Origin: Isoetes taiwanensis
Taxonomy: Eukaryota > Streptophyta > Lycopodiopsida > Isoetales > Isoetaceae
DNA length: 64,000 bases
Assembly: GCA_021234155.1 (NCBI GenBank)
Contig: JAJEKV010000050.1
Location: 6,659,199-6,723,198 of the forward strand
Reading direction: 5' to 3'
Shown here: positions 63,789-64,000 of the stretch, piece after piece
How the letters are laid out: each line of letters begins with the position of its first letter
Position numbering within the stretch: the stretch's first letter is position 1
Position numbers and translations under genes: made by a program
The notes under the pieces: model-generated
Databases searched by the model: none
The model's input: the letters and a program-made list of their open reading frames with translations, nothing else
Told to the model about the DNA's origin: nothing

Positions 63789-64000
63789 GAGAACCAAAAA
63801 AACTTTAGCCAAACCTTGCAAAATCATTCCAAAAAAATACCTAAAACTCGTAGAGCGGCTAATCACACCTCAAGACAGGCTAAAAGACCACAGCGCCATC
63901 AATCCGGCTGAGAACCACAAAAACTTCGGCCAATCGTTGCAAAATCATTTCAAAAACATGCCTAAAACTCATACAGTGGGTAATCAGACCTCAAGAAAGG
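63789..64000. repeat. ~121-bp tandem repeat at the right window edge
   Basis: A unit beginning GAGAACCA at 63,789 recurs at 63,910 and includes GCAAAATCATT, CCTAAAACTC and AATCACACCTCAAGA-type blocks. The second unit is cut by the window edge. It has no clear counterpart in copy A, so it lies beyond the duplicated segment. Confidence 0.65.

Larger units (their letters stand above)
30721..64000 (+). repeat. Copy B of the ~33-kb direct tandem duplication
   Basis: This is the second unit. It begins near the LTR-side sequence at about 30.72 kb and continues past the right edge of the window. It carries intact symplekin and VPS55 genes, unlike copy A. The left boundary is approximate because copy A shows weak similarity to 63,700-63,790 just before it stops. 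The last 270 bases have no counterpart in copy A. Confidence 0.88.

Overview
The window is nuclear DNA of a seed plant, most likely an angiosperm. The evidence is intron-rich genes with GT-AG splice sites, two plant housekeeping genes (symplekin/ESP4 and VPS55), Ty3/gypsy and Ty1/copia retroelement remnants with initiator-tRNA-Met type primer-binding sites, and AT-rich intergenic repeats. There is no sign of prokaryotic or organellar gene organisation.

The dominant structure is a direct tandem duplication of about 33 kb. Base 1 aligns with base 32,220 and the two copies stay collinear from there. The offset is 32,219 at the left edge, 32,265 at the symplekin start codon, 32,511 at its stop, 33,015 at the VPS55 stop and about 33,049 at 30,371/63,420. 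Copy A (left) is therefore about 830 bases shorter over 31 kb, spread over many small indels. Near 30,720 copy A ends and the LTR-side of the next unit begins. The left end of copy A lies outside the window.

Each unit holds, in order: a Ty3/gypsy remnant (gag, protease, reverse transcriptase); an LTR-like block with primer-binding site followed by a Ty1/copia remnant (gag, integrase); a short upstream region with a 44-bp tandem repeat; the symplekin gene (27 exons, + strand); a long intergenic region holding a decayed, unrecognised minus-strand coding segment with an RG-rich tail, tRNA-like elements and several degenerate tandem arrays; a GC-rich foldback element; the four-exon VPS55 gene (+ strand); and a 3' flank with a hairpin.

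In copy B (right) both genes are intact. The 27 symplekin exons join into one frame of 1,333 codons plus stop, and the four VPS55 exons into 134 codons plus stop, with canonical splice sites throughout. In copy A almost every exon carries small indels, premature stops or lost splice sites. Divergence between copies is patchy: blocks near 5.0-6.0 kb are almost identical to copy B, while 19-27 kb is much noisier. Many differences fall at CAG/CTG trinucleotides. Copy A may therefore be a true pseudogenised duplicate, or a poorly polished or falsely duplicated assembly segment; sequence alone cannot decide.

Symplekin is a nuclear scaffold of the mRNA 3'-end cleavage/polyadenylation machinery. VPS55 is a small endosomal membrane protein in vacuolar sorting. 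They are neighbours with no known shared pathway. The most unusual non-genic signal is a phased array of TTC/GAA blocks resembling heat-shock elements about 3.3-3.6 kb upstream of the VPS55 start codon.
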